From Dipylidium caninum (lineage: Eukaryota > Platyhelminthes > Cestoda > Cyclophyllidea > Dipylidiidae), in assembly GCA_017562135.1 (NCBI GenBank), contig QEYB01001427.1, positions 558,001 through 622,000 on the forward strand: a stretch of DNA of 64,000 nucleotides, in the 5' to 3' direction. Shown here piece by piece: positions 21,742-36,363 of this stretch; position 1 is the stretch's first letter; the number at the start of each line of letters is the position of its first letter. A program made the translations under genes and the position numbers. Below the pieces are notes generated by a model. It had not been told where the DNA came from. It saw only the letters and a list, made by a program, of their open reading frames with translations, and made no database searches.

Positions 21742-24700
21742 TCAATGTCTAGTGCCCTACTCCCCGGGCGATTGATTAGCCATTGCTAGAAGTAAAATAG
21801 GTAAAGTGATTGTCACACAGATTTTCCGTATTTCTTAATGCTTCATAAAAGCTCAGAAATTTTCACCATGGACTCTTATCCCAGTGTAAACGCGTATCCT
21901 CCTACGTGACATACAATGTGTGAGCATGGAGAAGATCAAGGCCCAACAAGAAGAACTAGGCCTGACGAAAAAAGTGTAAAGAAACCGGTTGCGTTTGCTC
22001 ATTCGTCGCATCGAGAGGCATTTTGACACATAGGTGGACAGCTTTCCTCCTCCTTCACAATTATCGAGAATGGCCCAAAAAATCCAACGGCAAGGGGATG
22101 AGAAGTCCAGGCTTTTTGGGAGGGAAGCAAACTAAAGACTTGATGAGACGATGGTGATTTGTTGGATAATTGGAGGATTTAAACTGCGGTTGCTTACTTT
22201 GAGTTTCAATTACGCAACTATGGCAAAGCATCAACAAACCAGATGTAAAGTAAAATTTTACTGAAATTTAGGCGGATTGGAAGCGTACAATCCTCTCGCT
22301 CTACATTAACCTTGCAGTAATTCCGTTTCCAGAAATATTTCAACGAAAGAGCATAACAGTGAGTTTGCAGCACATGCCGCCTATATTTCGTGTGATATTA
22401 CTGACAACGTTGGTCACTTGGCGTCATAAAGTCACCAAATGAAAATCGCAGTGAGATCAAGAACGGTTGCAGCAGTCAATTGATTGTAGCAGGCCGAGAA
22501 AACAGCATGGAAAGAACGAAACCGAGTTTCCAGGTCTCGGTTGTTTCAAAAAGGGCGACCTTCGTAAAATCAAAAAATCGCTAGCGGCCAATTTCATTCT
22601 ATTTATTACTTTCTACTATGAATAGTCACTCAGTCATAAGGTGACAACAAGATTTTATTGAATACAGAGGGATAATACAACATCAATACAAATTGGTAGA
22701 AGTGGTAAGTCATCTTTTTCAAATATTAATTGGGCGCATATAAATACGGATCAACGTAATCGCCACTCGTAATTCTTACCCCCAATAAATGAATGCACCA
22801 TTTTCACTTTAAGTTGTTATGATCCTGATGGCTATAAAACGATACCTAGCTATAGAATGTGGTTTTAAATTGTAAAGAGGATAACCAACTTTTCGATGGT
22901 TAAGGGATCAAACTTTCCTTTACCGGAGAGTACAGGCAAAGAGACACAACAATGTTGAACGATGAACTTCAGTAAAGGTTTTTTTGATAGTTAAGGAACA
23001 TAATTTAAACACAAATGTACACAATTGCACGGGTACAAGTAATTTGTGTTATAGTATTAATACACCCAATGCTATGCATTTTCCTTACGAATACACCAAG
23101 TTATGACAGCTTCACCTCAATAAAAATTACTTGAAATCCAAGAAATATTTTGGGTCTCCTCTGATGTTTGCTTGAACATTATGTACTTCAGATAAAATTA
23201 GAACCTCTGAATATAATGGGATGTGTTGCAAGAAACTCGCCATTGCCCTAACATACTAACGCGTACTTTCTGCGAACTCACATTTTCTCAAAAAATCCTT
23301 TCGTACAAACATAGGAATCAATTGCCATAGATACCACTTTCCTAGGTCGTCTTCTAAACGCGTGTTATAGAATAAAACACATTACATAACACTTTCAAAC
23401 CTCATTAATCTCTTAAATAAGCAGTGAAATTTTAAAATTGTTTGGAAAATATTGGTGTGTTTGGCGTTTGTACTATTGTATACGAAAAATGTAATGCTTT
23501 CTTCTCCAAATCTGTGCCTGTAATTGGCATATCCGGCCGTTACCGGTGCTTGGTTTGATATTTATGAGGAGCCAAAATAAATGCTAGGAACTGCGAGATA
23601 TCTGGCGTAATTTAGCGTAATGGAGTGTATAAGCTCCCATTGAACCATCTGATTTTTTCACAATTTCTCCCTCTGAAACGTAGCGAAGATAGGGTTGTAT
23701 ATGTAGGTACCATAAAATGCACAGACCATGAAATTTGAAGAATTGGGGTTTTAACAAGTAATTTTGTGCTCTTCGGTAATTAACCAGCTTTAATTTATAG
23801 TAGTAAGGCCGTAGGGATATTTTTCTCCTCCCACTCTTCCATAGCCCTGCTGCTTCACCTAAAGTCAATAATCTGCGGCAATATTCTCTTTGCATAGTGC
23901 ACGTAATCCATACAATGAAACTGGATAAACCACAGTGTTTATGCATTTATTTATATCGAATAATTATTTACTATCGCTGAGTGCATTTGTATCTTTTCGC
24001 ACTAATGCTTATCTTCCAAATTCGTATATCTAAAAAAAATACTTTTAACATTATACTGTGTAAGAGTTGAGGTTCCCAGGAAAGCATACTTATCAAACCC
24101 CAAAAAAGCGACGTCAGTTAAAATAAAACAATTGCATTTATGCCAGTCCGTCTTCATTGTCCCAAATCTGCTGCACTATGATTTTAGATAATTTGTTCGA
24201 CTAATATTGTATAAATCCTCACCTTTCCTTATTCACTTGCCCATATTCGGTGGCGTCCACATTTTTACTTACTGCCCTCTGCACATGCCGACCCTTCGAA
24301 TTTTTGTTCCAAATCTTCTTCTCATTTTCTTTGAAAGAAAAAGCGGTTTTTATTGTACGGGCTCATATATCACCATTACTGCCTTATGTAATTAAAGTAT
24401 CCTTCTTTAATGGGGGTTATAACTTGAAAGTTTCATTTGGAAACGATTTTACTACGCGTTTCTCTCATGGCGAAGAAAGCCAGTTCAAAATACAAAAAAT
24501 TAACCTATTACCACTGTGAATTTTACAAATTTCTCCCTTTTAACTTACCTACACGTAAGTATGGTCACTCAATGCTAGCAAAATGTCACGCCGTTCACTT
24601 TGGTCACGCAAAGACAAACATTTAACGAAAAGAGCATTTACAAGAATGACTCCTGCAGCCGGTATGCTGGTCACCACTCTGACTGGAAGCATCACAAACA

Positions 24701-27700
24701 GACTTCTCCTCTAGCGTCCTTAAACCACTGTGCACCTACTAAATTTCTCGCGGCTACTCAGCGTTCATCTGCTGTAAACCACCTTCAGCTGCGTATGCCA
24801 GCACCCTGGTGGTGTCTTTATTCTTTGGAATTTGTGCAACTTTTAGCTGTGCAACACGGAAACTAGCCTCAACCCCAACAAAAAATATATTTTCCTAAAT
24901 TGTTTTTTACCACTTGAATTTACTATTTTCATTCAACTGCCGACAACTCTGCCACAGATTGTCAAGGACAGAACTGATAAATCTCTCGTTTAGGTACATC
25001 TGCAGAGGTGATCAAAGTACTTCTAAACCAGATTCCCTCAGATAATCAACTTTATATCTCCGTTTGAACTTATACTGTTCTAATAATTTATTTTCACTGG
25101 AATACGCCGCTTTGATTTATTTAGTGCCTTTTAAAAACCGCACTATTAAATGCACCGGTTGAAAATATTGAGGGTGATAAGTTTGACCCGCGCTTTGACC
25201 TTATTCTTAACTCAGTTTAATTTTGATTCCGGAATCTGAAACCTGTAAAAATTTGTATTCGTCTAGGTTGTGGTTGTGAGAGCAGAACCAGTCGCCCAAA
25301 CTTTCATAGCGCGGTAACACGCGATACCTGAGTTCTTTTTCTGCCTCCGTAAGGAAAAGCTAATTATTTTATTAATTGACAGTCAGCCACACATCAGCAC
25401 GACTCTCGTGAGTCCTCTTCACTTCGGTCCACCACCCGCAGCTCCCTCGCCCTGATTCCATCTCGGTCTCACCCATCATAAGTAGGATCTCTCGATTCGT
25501 CGTTGTCTGCCTTTATTATCAGCGAAAAAAATCGCTTCCAGATATACGCCATTTCCTTGCCCAAAAGTCTCATAAAACTGCTATTTGCATTGTTAAAATC
25601 ACACCTACTTAAAAGCAGCATGTTGTTAAGTATGATATTTGGTAATGGGAGCCAAGTGGAGAGATGGTGCTTAGCTCCTACAGAAAGCCACCGCTTTTCA
25701 AAAGATGTGCCTTGAAACGGAAAATTAATGACGATTGCATAACTCGTGTGCCTGTTACTTGCTTATTTTAAGATCAATTCCACTAAACTGCTCTCCTACA
25801 TTGGACCAACTCCACACACTGGCGTAGGTTCCTAATTTGGAATGCGCCATCTTGTATCAATCACTCTTGTGGCCTAAGCAGCCCAGAACATTCTAGCAGC
25901 GTAAGACTGCCCTCCACCATTGTTCAGTAGGAATTTTCCAAAGATAATAACCTTGTTCGTATTTGTAAATGCTCTACACCACGTCAGGTGCATTTGTCGG
26001 GATCTTGGCTGATTTCACGTACTCTTAACGTCATTTGGCGCAGAGGGTGTGAGCCACAACTAACTCGGTTGGAACACTCACTGAGTCGCCACGGTGAGTT
26101 CACTGACCTCCCTTATTTTACAACGCATTTGCGAGATTATTCATTCACTTATTTAAACGTCCTATCGAGGGATCTGAACTTCTACTATGATCGGCGACAT
26201 CCACTGGGTCGTGTCGCTTGTTTACTCAGCCATTTATCTGTTAGTTCATCTGGGCGCAGCGAATGCATTTCGTGTGGCATGTTTCCACAGGTGTAGAATT
26301 AATTATACCGGTTAGCTCCCTTCACCACTGCCTTGACTACGGAGCGTTCGTTCACCGTATTGCTGTAACATCGCTTTTCGTGCCTTCCCGGGGCATCTGT
26401 GGACTCGCCAGCTTGTTCGGCGCTCACGTAACACGGGCGCGCAACCTAACCGAGCTCAAATAAGCGATTCCGTCGAGCCGAACCGAAATTCGAAATAGGA
26501 ATATTTAAACACGCTGAACTAATGGCAGTATCATCGCATAACCACCGCGGGGCGCAATTTAAGACGAGCAATCGCCACTCATTTCTCCGCATAGGTAACA
26601 CGCACTCTCAAATGCTTCGATTTAGTTCGTTCGCACCGAGCCATCGCTAAGTCCGCCAGTCTTACAGTCTCGACGGTTCGCATTGCTAAGACGTAATACA
26701 GCACCTACAGTAGTAATTTGCCTGGACTATATTTAAATACTGAAAAGAGAGGTCGTGTACATGAAAGAAAAGTGTCGTATGACTGTCACAGTTTCATACG
26801 GCCATTAATTAGACCGACAATCTCTCCCAAACTTCCTTCTCAAAGCTTCCCAGTTGGGCGTCTGCGCCGGGATCAGTCGACCTATTTGTGTTCGGCGGCG
26901 CGAGGGCAGATGACGTCCCATCACCACGTTGTAGGCATGGCGAGAGGGCCTTGTTGCTTCACCTACTCATAATTTATATAGACGAGTAGTCAGCGTTATT
27001 AAACACACAGCATTGTCCACATTTACTGCCTCGCTTGAGACTGTTAGCCCTAATACAAACGAAGTTGTCACACCTTCCCGAGTTCTAGCATCCTGAGGTG
27101 GGTCTCTTCGTCGTAGCCCTGGGAGTTTATTCACATCACTTGATGTTTTAAGCAGAATAGTCTGAAATGCCACAGGATTGCAGAGATGTTTCATGCAGAG
27201 GGCAACGTTACCTAGTAAGTCACCGCATTTCAAACTCCTTTTTCCTTTAAGACTCTAGAAGACCGGCAATATGCTCATCGCTTTAACAGGTGACATTAGC
27301 GTTGGCCAGATCCCCGGGTCTGTTGGTGATAGCGTATCCTCAATTTTTCAGTCTGTCTGTAAATTTCTCCTTCACTGTCCAATGCCTCAAGCAAATGAGA
27401 AGCCGGCTGCATCTTCACGCGTCTCCAAATATGTGGGTACATCAACCCTGGGGTTTATAAGTAGTAGAAGACAAGAGTAAAACAAGACAAACCTTGCCCG
27501 TTGAGTTTAAGTTGTCAGGCAAGACGTGCAAAACTCACTACTGACCACTATAAACCATATCCACTTTCCTACGTGGCGCTGGTACCCCAGACCCCGACTG
27601 TAGAAATAAAAGGAGATCTACGGAATTAGAAAGACATCCCCTCTATGACTTACGACTGCGCAATGGGCATGCAGCGTTTGACTATGTTGTCATGAGGGAA

Positions 27701-28196
27701 TGCTTGAATCCCTCTTCTAAATTGTTCGACCTCGCAGGGAAGGTTCTGCCTTGTCAACCAAATAGCTCACTATTCCGAATACTCGAATCTAACGAGGGCA
27801 ATTAAGTATTGTAGAGACGAAACGCTTGCGCAGTTACGGAAAACTGTTGGGTTAATGGTGACTGTTGTTTGACAAAAAGCGTTTTTCCTGGGGTACCTTT
27901 TAGCTCGGTGGTATCATTTACGAAATATTTAAGTACTACATGACGGAAGAACTTCTGCTCCTGTAAAAACGATCTCGATGGCAAGTGTGGAAGAAAGTAA
28001 CTAAAAATCGGTGAGTTAGTCTTACCTAATGCCCAGCAGGCGTGAGACACAACTGATTACGAAGTCAGAAAACATAAACAAGATTACGAGTGGGAGGTCA
28101 TGCGTACGACGAAACTACGGTTTACTCGCATTGACCGCCCGATGCAAGTTCGGCATCCCGTGTGTGAGTTTGGCATGTTCTGCCTTTGTCCAAATT

Positions 28197-28220
28197 CCCC
28201 CCCCCTCCCCCCCTCCCCCC
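28197..28220 (+). repeat. Cytosine-run tract (G-rich on minus strand)
   Basis: Three or more runs of six to nine C separated by single T, giving G-runs on the minus strand that satisfy a G-quadruplex pattern. It lies about 730 bp past the tubulin stop on the tubulin sense strand. Confidence 0.8.
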
Positions 28221-28446
28221 TTCTGAGGACCAATTTATTTGAAAACCTCGTATCAATGACTTCACATAAGGTCTCCTTTTGAAACCATGCGCTAGAGTAG
28301 GAAATTAGCCAGCCTCTCTAGGCTCTGGCGACATGACTGACCCTTTTCCCGAGGTGGCACCGCTTAGTTTCTTGACTAATTAGCTTAGGGGATATAATCA
28401 GTTTGGTAACTCTCAGCAGCGACACCCACTCCGAGCCGTCTTTAGT

Positions 28447-28737
28447 GATGAGCTGGACCATGAAACCACATCACGTCAATCCCACCACCAAGAGGATGGT
28501 CGCGTCGCGACCGGAGAAGCGAGCCGGCCTGACCAGACACCGCACCTATACAGGGCGACCCAAGTGACCGTCCGGGATACGCCGCCGAAGACAAAGACGC
28601 CAGCGGTTCAGGACCCTGGTACAACCCTGCCGCCTAAACTGATGCCCAACCTACGCGCCCACGACCCACCATTACTTAAGACACCGCGCTACCACCACTT
28701 GCCTCAACGACACCGTAAGGTTTCATGGTTCAACTAA
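28447..28737 (+). other. GC-rich open frame without a start, unidentified
   Basis: One plus-strand frame stays open for about 95 codons, from SDELDHETTSRQSHHQEDGR to ...HRKVSWFN, then stop. It is rich in Thr, Pro, Arg and His and has no ATG at its start. Local GC content is well above the flanks. It could be an exon, a decayed mobile-element fragment, or chance in GC-rich DNA. No domain recognised. Confidence 0.25.
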
Positions 28738-28951
28738 GCCACCAAGCTCGACATTCAAAAGGGCCGCCAGCGCACAATTGACTACCGTCAGTCACAAACG
28801 ATTAATTTGTCACCGACGCCAAGCCCGACCTGCGGGGATGACTCGCAGAGCGCACTGATTCAAACAATAAACGGATGCAGTATCAATGTGTATTACCAAA
28901 GGCAATTATTACGACCAACTGTTGCGGGAAATTATGAAAATCGAAACCAGT

Positions 28952-30379
<1,428 letters not shown>

Positions 30380-30440
30380 TTTCGGGAAATCAGCAAACGG
30401 CAAGTATCACGAACAGTGAGCTACCAGCGCCGTGCATTGG

Positions 30441-30450
30441 TATATATATA
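30441..30450 (-). promoter_or_regulatory. Possible TATA box of alpha-tubulin
   Basis: A TATATATATA run about 62 bp upstream of the tubulin ATG on the minus strand. Position fits a TATA box with a short 5' UTR, but a simple TA repeat is equally possible. Confidence 0.35.
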
Positions 30451-32316
30451 CATAGACTCCTTTACTGCCCCATTGATTGGTTCATCAGTTATTTCAAATA
30501 AATAAATGGACCAATGATGCTGAAGGCCATTTCAAAAGTTGAAATACCGCTTTCTAAAAATCATCGTAATAGTAACAAAACCTTCACTTGAGCATACACG
30601 AATAGAAGTCGAAAGACTAAAAATCGCAATCCAGCGTAAGTAGGTTAGGTTTTTAAATATTTTTAAAAATGACTGCTTATACGAAACATTTAAAACAAAT
30701 GGTTTCGTGGCATTATGGCCTGCGCATTTTAAGACAAAAATTAAATTCCTTCCTGCAACTCCCTCCGACGTTCCTGGGCCGATAAGGCCGCAAAGTTGGA
30801 ACAGAGAAGACCTATCCTCTCTGTATACACCTGACAAACATGCACTAAAATACGACTCTAATTTCCATATCGCATTACCATTACTCTTTCTTTTTGGGAA
30901 GCTGACTGGTATTTTATCCTTGCAACTTTTAACGATTTGAGCCCTGCAATCTTCGGCATACCCGGTCTTACTCCGTCGGAGCTCTGTCTACCTGAAGTCC
31001 CTCATACCATTGTGATCTTGTTTGCATCGTTTCCAAATTTTTTGTGCCCTTGCAAGCTGCAGAGCATGTATCTCTGAACGCAACATTTCGGACTTGTATC
31101 CTTATGCAACATAAAATGCAATGAATTTTCCTATTTACTTTAAAAATATAAAAAAAGTCTTATGATGTTGTGCAAGACCTTTGCTTCTTCTTTTAGCCGC
31201 GGCATATACCTTTCCATTTCGATCAAGTTAACCTCAACTTTGTAAGAAATCATCCCAAAATGACGATAATTGATGCTCAAGAAAAAAAAATCGTAACATC
31301 TCTCACGACGATGATTTGACGTATTATGTCTCATGCGATTTCGGGACCCGGGAGTCTTAAACTCCTTGACTACAACCCTCTAATTTTGTATTTCTAGCGG
31401 CAGACTAAGCTATTTATATGCGATGAATGAAGTTGAAAGACTTGCTAATCAGTTACAATTGATGCTTTCCCTACCCTATATCCTTCCCACTGATGATATG
31501 TATCTTTCTTTCTGAGTATAGTCCACTTAAGCATCTTAGGCAAGCAACAGGTCTTGTGGGTACTAAGTGACCACCCACAGATGCCGGAGACATTTGCCAT
31601 GCGAAACCTAGAGATAGGTGCCTGAAGTGAATGACAACGAACTCAAATGTTCTCGCTTTCACACACTATTAGGCAAGTCAGATGAGAGGTGTAGGCAAGC
31701 ACTTCAAAAGACGAATTAATTGTGCGTCCATGGATTACCCGAATAAAATACAGGGGATTCGACACAAGTACCCACAGCACCAACGTCTACCACTTGATAG
31801 AGAATCCAACTTGACACCACTGCCTGAGCGCCAATTGTCCTACATTCAGCCCGGTATGAACTATCACAAACGATAGAATCACTGCGATCATCTAACATCT
31901 TTAAGGGCATTGATGCTCCCTACTTTCGCTCCAAACTACCAGTGAGGCCACAAAGCCAATAAGACTGCTGTCTCCAAAACGAACTCGATTATAAACCAGA
32001 TGGTTAATAACTGTCAAGAAAAAATTCCTCGTCTAAATAGGGCTGCATGAAAATGTGATAGGGACTACACACCCTATTTACTTAGTCCAACAAAAGTACA
32101 TTGCAAACAGGTAATTCACAAATGAAGGATTAAAGTAGGATATACAACAACAGTTTACAAATTATTCGTTAGTTGGCAGAGATAAAATAGAAAAAAAAGA
32201 GAAAATTGAATACGGTATGGAAAGGCAAGGAGGACAGAACGATATGAACTACATGTATTAAGCGCGATTGTTGTGAAGAGGCGAGTGTAGCACAAGCAAA
32301 AACACAGAGATGTAAA
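30451..32316. other. Intergenic spacer between tubulin and V-ATPase D
   Basis: No coding signal was seen on either strand. It should hold the upstream region of tubulin and the 3' UTR of the V-ATPase gene. No tRNA or repeat array was recognised. Confidence 0.45.
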
Positions 32317-34697
32317 TCAGAAGAGAATCTTGTCTGCGTCTTCGTCCACCAGGAGATTTGGCACGCCAAACTGCTTCTCTATTGCCTCTGGGTCGATGTG
32401 CGCCAGTCGCAGCTCTTCTTCGTGCTGTGCCTTTAATCGCTTCTTCCGGTCCTGCACCTTTTTTAATCTAAATTATAGAGCGCGAGGAGAAACAGCGAAA
32501 TAACCAAAAGGAATAAAAAAGAATCGGAAAATATCTTACAATCTTCTCGATACGGTATAGTGACAGATAAGGTAAAAAGACTTAATTTCTAGATCAGTCG
32601 CATGTTTAATCCACTATCAGATTATAAGAGCCAGCTTCGATATTGTTTGCACCATCGGCTAACGATAATATATTACGGGTGGAAAACATAGATGAGTTAA
32701 ATAGAGCAAAAAAATAGAAGAATGGCCCCAAATGAGACCTCCCTCAAAGGAGTCGCAGATTTGAAAGTACATAGCATTCTGTAATGATTTGACAATCTGT
32801 GCCGAAAATGGTGACTTATTATATACAGCCATAAACAATTGTGCTAGTAGATAATGACAAATACTCGATGTGCTATTTGTGGATATAAAGCAATCTATCT
32901 GAAAACATTCGCAGAATCTGTTAATATTAATAAGCTCAAATAAAAAATTTGCACTAGAAATACGATCAGAAAATTGCCTATATCATTCAGGTAAGTGAGT
33001 TAGACGAGAAAGAAGAAAATTGTATTCCGTCAAGATTACTATTTTGCTTCTGAAAACTGCTGCATTAAAGATAAGGACCATTTACTACCACAAGCGTAGA
33101 CAAAGCCAAAAAATACAAACCGTAATGACAAGTGGTGAGCTAGTGAAAATTAAATATAGCATATCGTACACGGTTTAAACTTCAGAAGTAAGTTAAGCGG
33201 CTGCGGTGTAAACGAAAAAGTGAACTTTACCTAAAGCGAAAGCATCAATTAGTACTCGACATTTATTTATCACAATGGAGGTAAGTTAAAAAAATTACTA
33301 CATAGATAAACGTTTCGTGGGACTCATTACAAACCTGAAGAACTCCTCCCTTTCACGTTCATCCAACTCTTGAATGATATGCGCGATCGTCCGTTCAATC
33401 CTAGGAATAATCACTCAAAGGGAATCAAAAGAGCTAATAAGTCGAGGTAAGGTTAAAATTCTTCTTTACTTGACACCCTGAAGACTCACCATGCTCAATG
33501 GCATTAACACGACGATTGGTAACCTTAATGACCTTGTCAAGAGTGACAAAAGAGGTTTGCAATGAGGCCAGATCTACCAGAAGTTTCACAGCCTTGGCGT
33601 AAGCCTTCTTCAACTTGTCTATCTGTTGACCACCACCGGACAATCCCGTTAATTCATAGTCTAGTGCATATAAAAGAACATCTGATGCTGGATCTGTCCG
33701 GCAATATCACCTTACAGACCTGTGAATTCGAGGAAAAATATTTGAGGAATTTAGACGGACATTAGTCACTGATTGATGTATGAGGGTTGAGTTTAAAGTG
33801 CAAATCGTAACTCCGTTTACGGTTTGAGAAAATAGCGAAGACCATAAAGAGAAAGAAGTGGGAAGGGAAGGCACGGTCGAGTTGGAGAAAGCAAGGAGAG
33901 TAGGAGGGAAAAAGATCAACAGATAAAGAGAAACATAATAGCGCCTATGACTCCGTTTAAGTAGAATTACGTCGATTAATGTTATACCGGAAGAAAGCAA
34001 GTAAGCAAGATAAAAGATTCATAAACCAAGGGCCACACGGCTGACATGCAAAAGGTGAAACCTACGAAACCTCTCCGGCAATAAGAAACAAACAAGGGGC
34101 GCAGAGGGATGAGAGAATATATACCAAAAGATGAATTTTCAAATTTAAATATGTCAATAATACTTAGCAACCAGAGTGAAGAACGACATACTGTCAGACC
34201 CCTCGGTGAAGGTCTCAAATAATGGCAAATTAACGCCGGCCACGTTATCCTTGCTCAGTTTCACCTTCACTTGTGCTTTGGTAACGTTTTGCATAACCAA
34301 TTGGTTCACATGGGCCGTAGAAGCAAACTTTACTGAGGCTAGAGAAAAGTTGGCCTCGCGAATTACTTCACCCATGGATTGTTTGGCCTATAGGGGGATA
34401 AAAGTTACCAAATAAGAAATTCATTAATTAATTCCACTATCATGCACTATACAATAATTACATCGATGATCCTAGTTAAGATGTTGCGGAATCGGATAGT
34501 CAGAGCGTCGGACTTTTTTTTTAGAAGACTATGGCCAAGTTGAGCACCCTTTAGTTGAGCCTTCATTGTGGCTTGAGCCCTAAAGAATTGAACAGTTGCT
34601 AATTCAAAAAATATATAAGAAAAGTGCATGCTCACGAGGATACGAGAAAAAAACCCTACATTCGGGATGGAAACACGTTTATCACGTCCCCCGACAT
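32317..34697 (-). CDS. ATP6V1D: V-type proton ATPase subunit D, six exons
   Basis: Central rotor-shaft subunit of the V1 sector of the vacuolar proton pump. Minus-strand exons: 34697-34660, 34579-34462, 34387-34192, 33661-33491, 33413-33335, 32467-32317. All are GT-AG, phases agree, total 753 nt (250 aa; the human protein is about 247). Exon 1 gives [13 protein letters not shown]; then [102 protein letters not shown], ending KILF. These match the family's helices in order. The exon 3 donor is set at GACA|GTATGT so that the family-conserved YELTGL is read in the next exon. Introns range from 72-80 nt to 867 nt and are T-rich on the sense strand. Confidence 0.97.
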
Positions 34698-36363
34698 GGC
34701 AAACCACAGGCGGATCGAAGCTGGCTAGGGGACTTGATACGCGGGACTATTCGAATTTAGATAAACAAGCCAAATATCTCTAATAAAAGGCTCTGCATTA
34801 AGTATAGCACAGAGGGGTTGATAGCTTGTGTTTTTAAAAGATCCGGTTAAGATTTCGTTGTCATTCTCAGGGCTCTCTGGACCTACACGCTTCACTCAAT
34901 ACGCACTACTGCATCACCGCCCATTTCAGATACTTTCAGTAAGTAACACATTTCATAGAACATACCTCGACGTCAAATCTGCCTGCCGCTAAGGCTATCT
35001 TTGCACCACATGCCAAATTGTTCGCAGCATAACATTGCAATTCAACATACAGCGAATATTATAGAAGGAAAATGCATCATTAATGTGCAAAATCTCCAAA
35101 TCCACGCAAACGCATGAGATTAATTCAACAAATCTTACATTCTCGCGAACAAAAAATATAATAAGTAACTCACTCTATATAACCGGATAAATAATAGTCC
35201 AAAATCGATCTAGCAAATTTGCTAATATCCTCAATCTTCCATCGACTAACTCCCCTAAAAAAGTTCTTAGAAAGGACTGATTGAATCCTCTACTGGTCGA
35301 CAGTTCATCGTACTTTCGACTCTTTTCCATTGAACAAATAGCGCCTTGAAAATATTTTGCAGCGGTAATGAATCATTGCCCACATAGGGGGGCTCTCTGT
35401 GCAAACAGTAATAAATAATATACGTTGAAAATAGGATTTTGAGTAAAAGACGAGTAAGTTCATATTAATATTTTTGAACAGAAACGAGAATTGATCTATG
35501 AGTAGAAAATCAGTCTCTTTTTAGCAATAAGTAAAGTAAATACACTAGGAGTACCACAATCGTTACGTCGATTGAAATAAAAGGAAGTTTGTCAATGCCA
35601 GGAGACCAAGCAACAAATTTCATAGACCCACGTCGGAATACTGTGGCTTATGAAAAAATCATCGAGCTTTGTCTGATTGTCTAACATTTAATGTTATTAT
35701 CAATAAGCCGTTTTTCAGTCCCGTTTTACGGATTATAATTTGAGAAGTTGTTATAAGCGCGATACGAAAAATAGACGTTGCAGTTTGGCGTGCGCTTCTG
35801 GCCCATCGCCTAAAAACGCATAACCACTCCACAACGCTCGACTTTGGGTCGTTAAAACCCATTGCCCGAGGGAGACATCGCACGGCGAACAAAAACCTAC
35901 TTATCTAATAATTCCCGCCACGGAACACTAGCCATTTCGGGGTAAAATGTCTTCAAACGTTCACTTAAATGCCTTTTTCCTCGAAAATGATGTGCCCACA
36001 AACCGCCTCTTGGAAAGTACGTCATATTTACAAAATTAATCAAGCATCAATACAGCCGTTTGTTGACATAACTTCTACTTTTGCTGGAAACGCTGTCATA
36101 GGACCAAAACCCTCCTGCCAGGATTATCTCCCCCATTCCTCTCCCGTCTCTGTAATCTTCCGAGACTAAAAATGGAAAAATTTTAGAGAAACTGTCACAT
36201 TGACTCAAAAAATCCTATTACACTATAAGCATTTATTTATTTCTCTCAAATAGACAATCGATGCCTAGAATGAGACCTTCTTCCCAAGGAGTTGTATTTC
36301 CGACAAACCGCAGCAAAAATCACTTCTCTACTGTTAAGCTCCATCAGCAGGTCACCAAAAAGT
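34698..36363. other. Intergenic spacer between V-ATPase D and TBCC
   Basis: AT-rich, without a recognisable exon. It should contain the V-ATPase D promoter and the TBCC 3' UTR. A plus-strand frame at 35,969-36,169 is unsupported. Confidence 0.45.

Noticed and set aside
22000..28900. Exons in the long spacer
   Set aside because: Only isolated short frames with no family match or phase-consistent neighbours.
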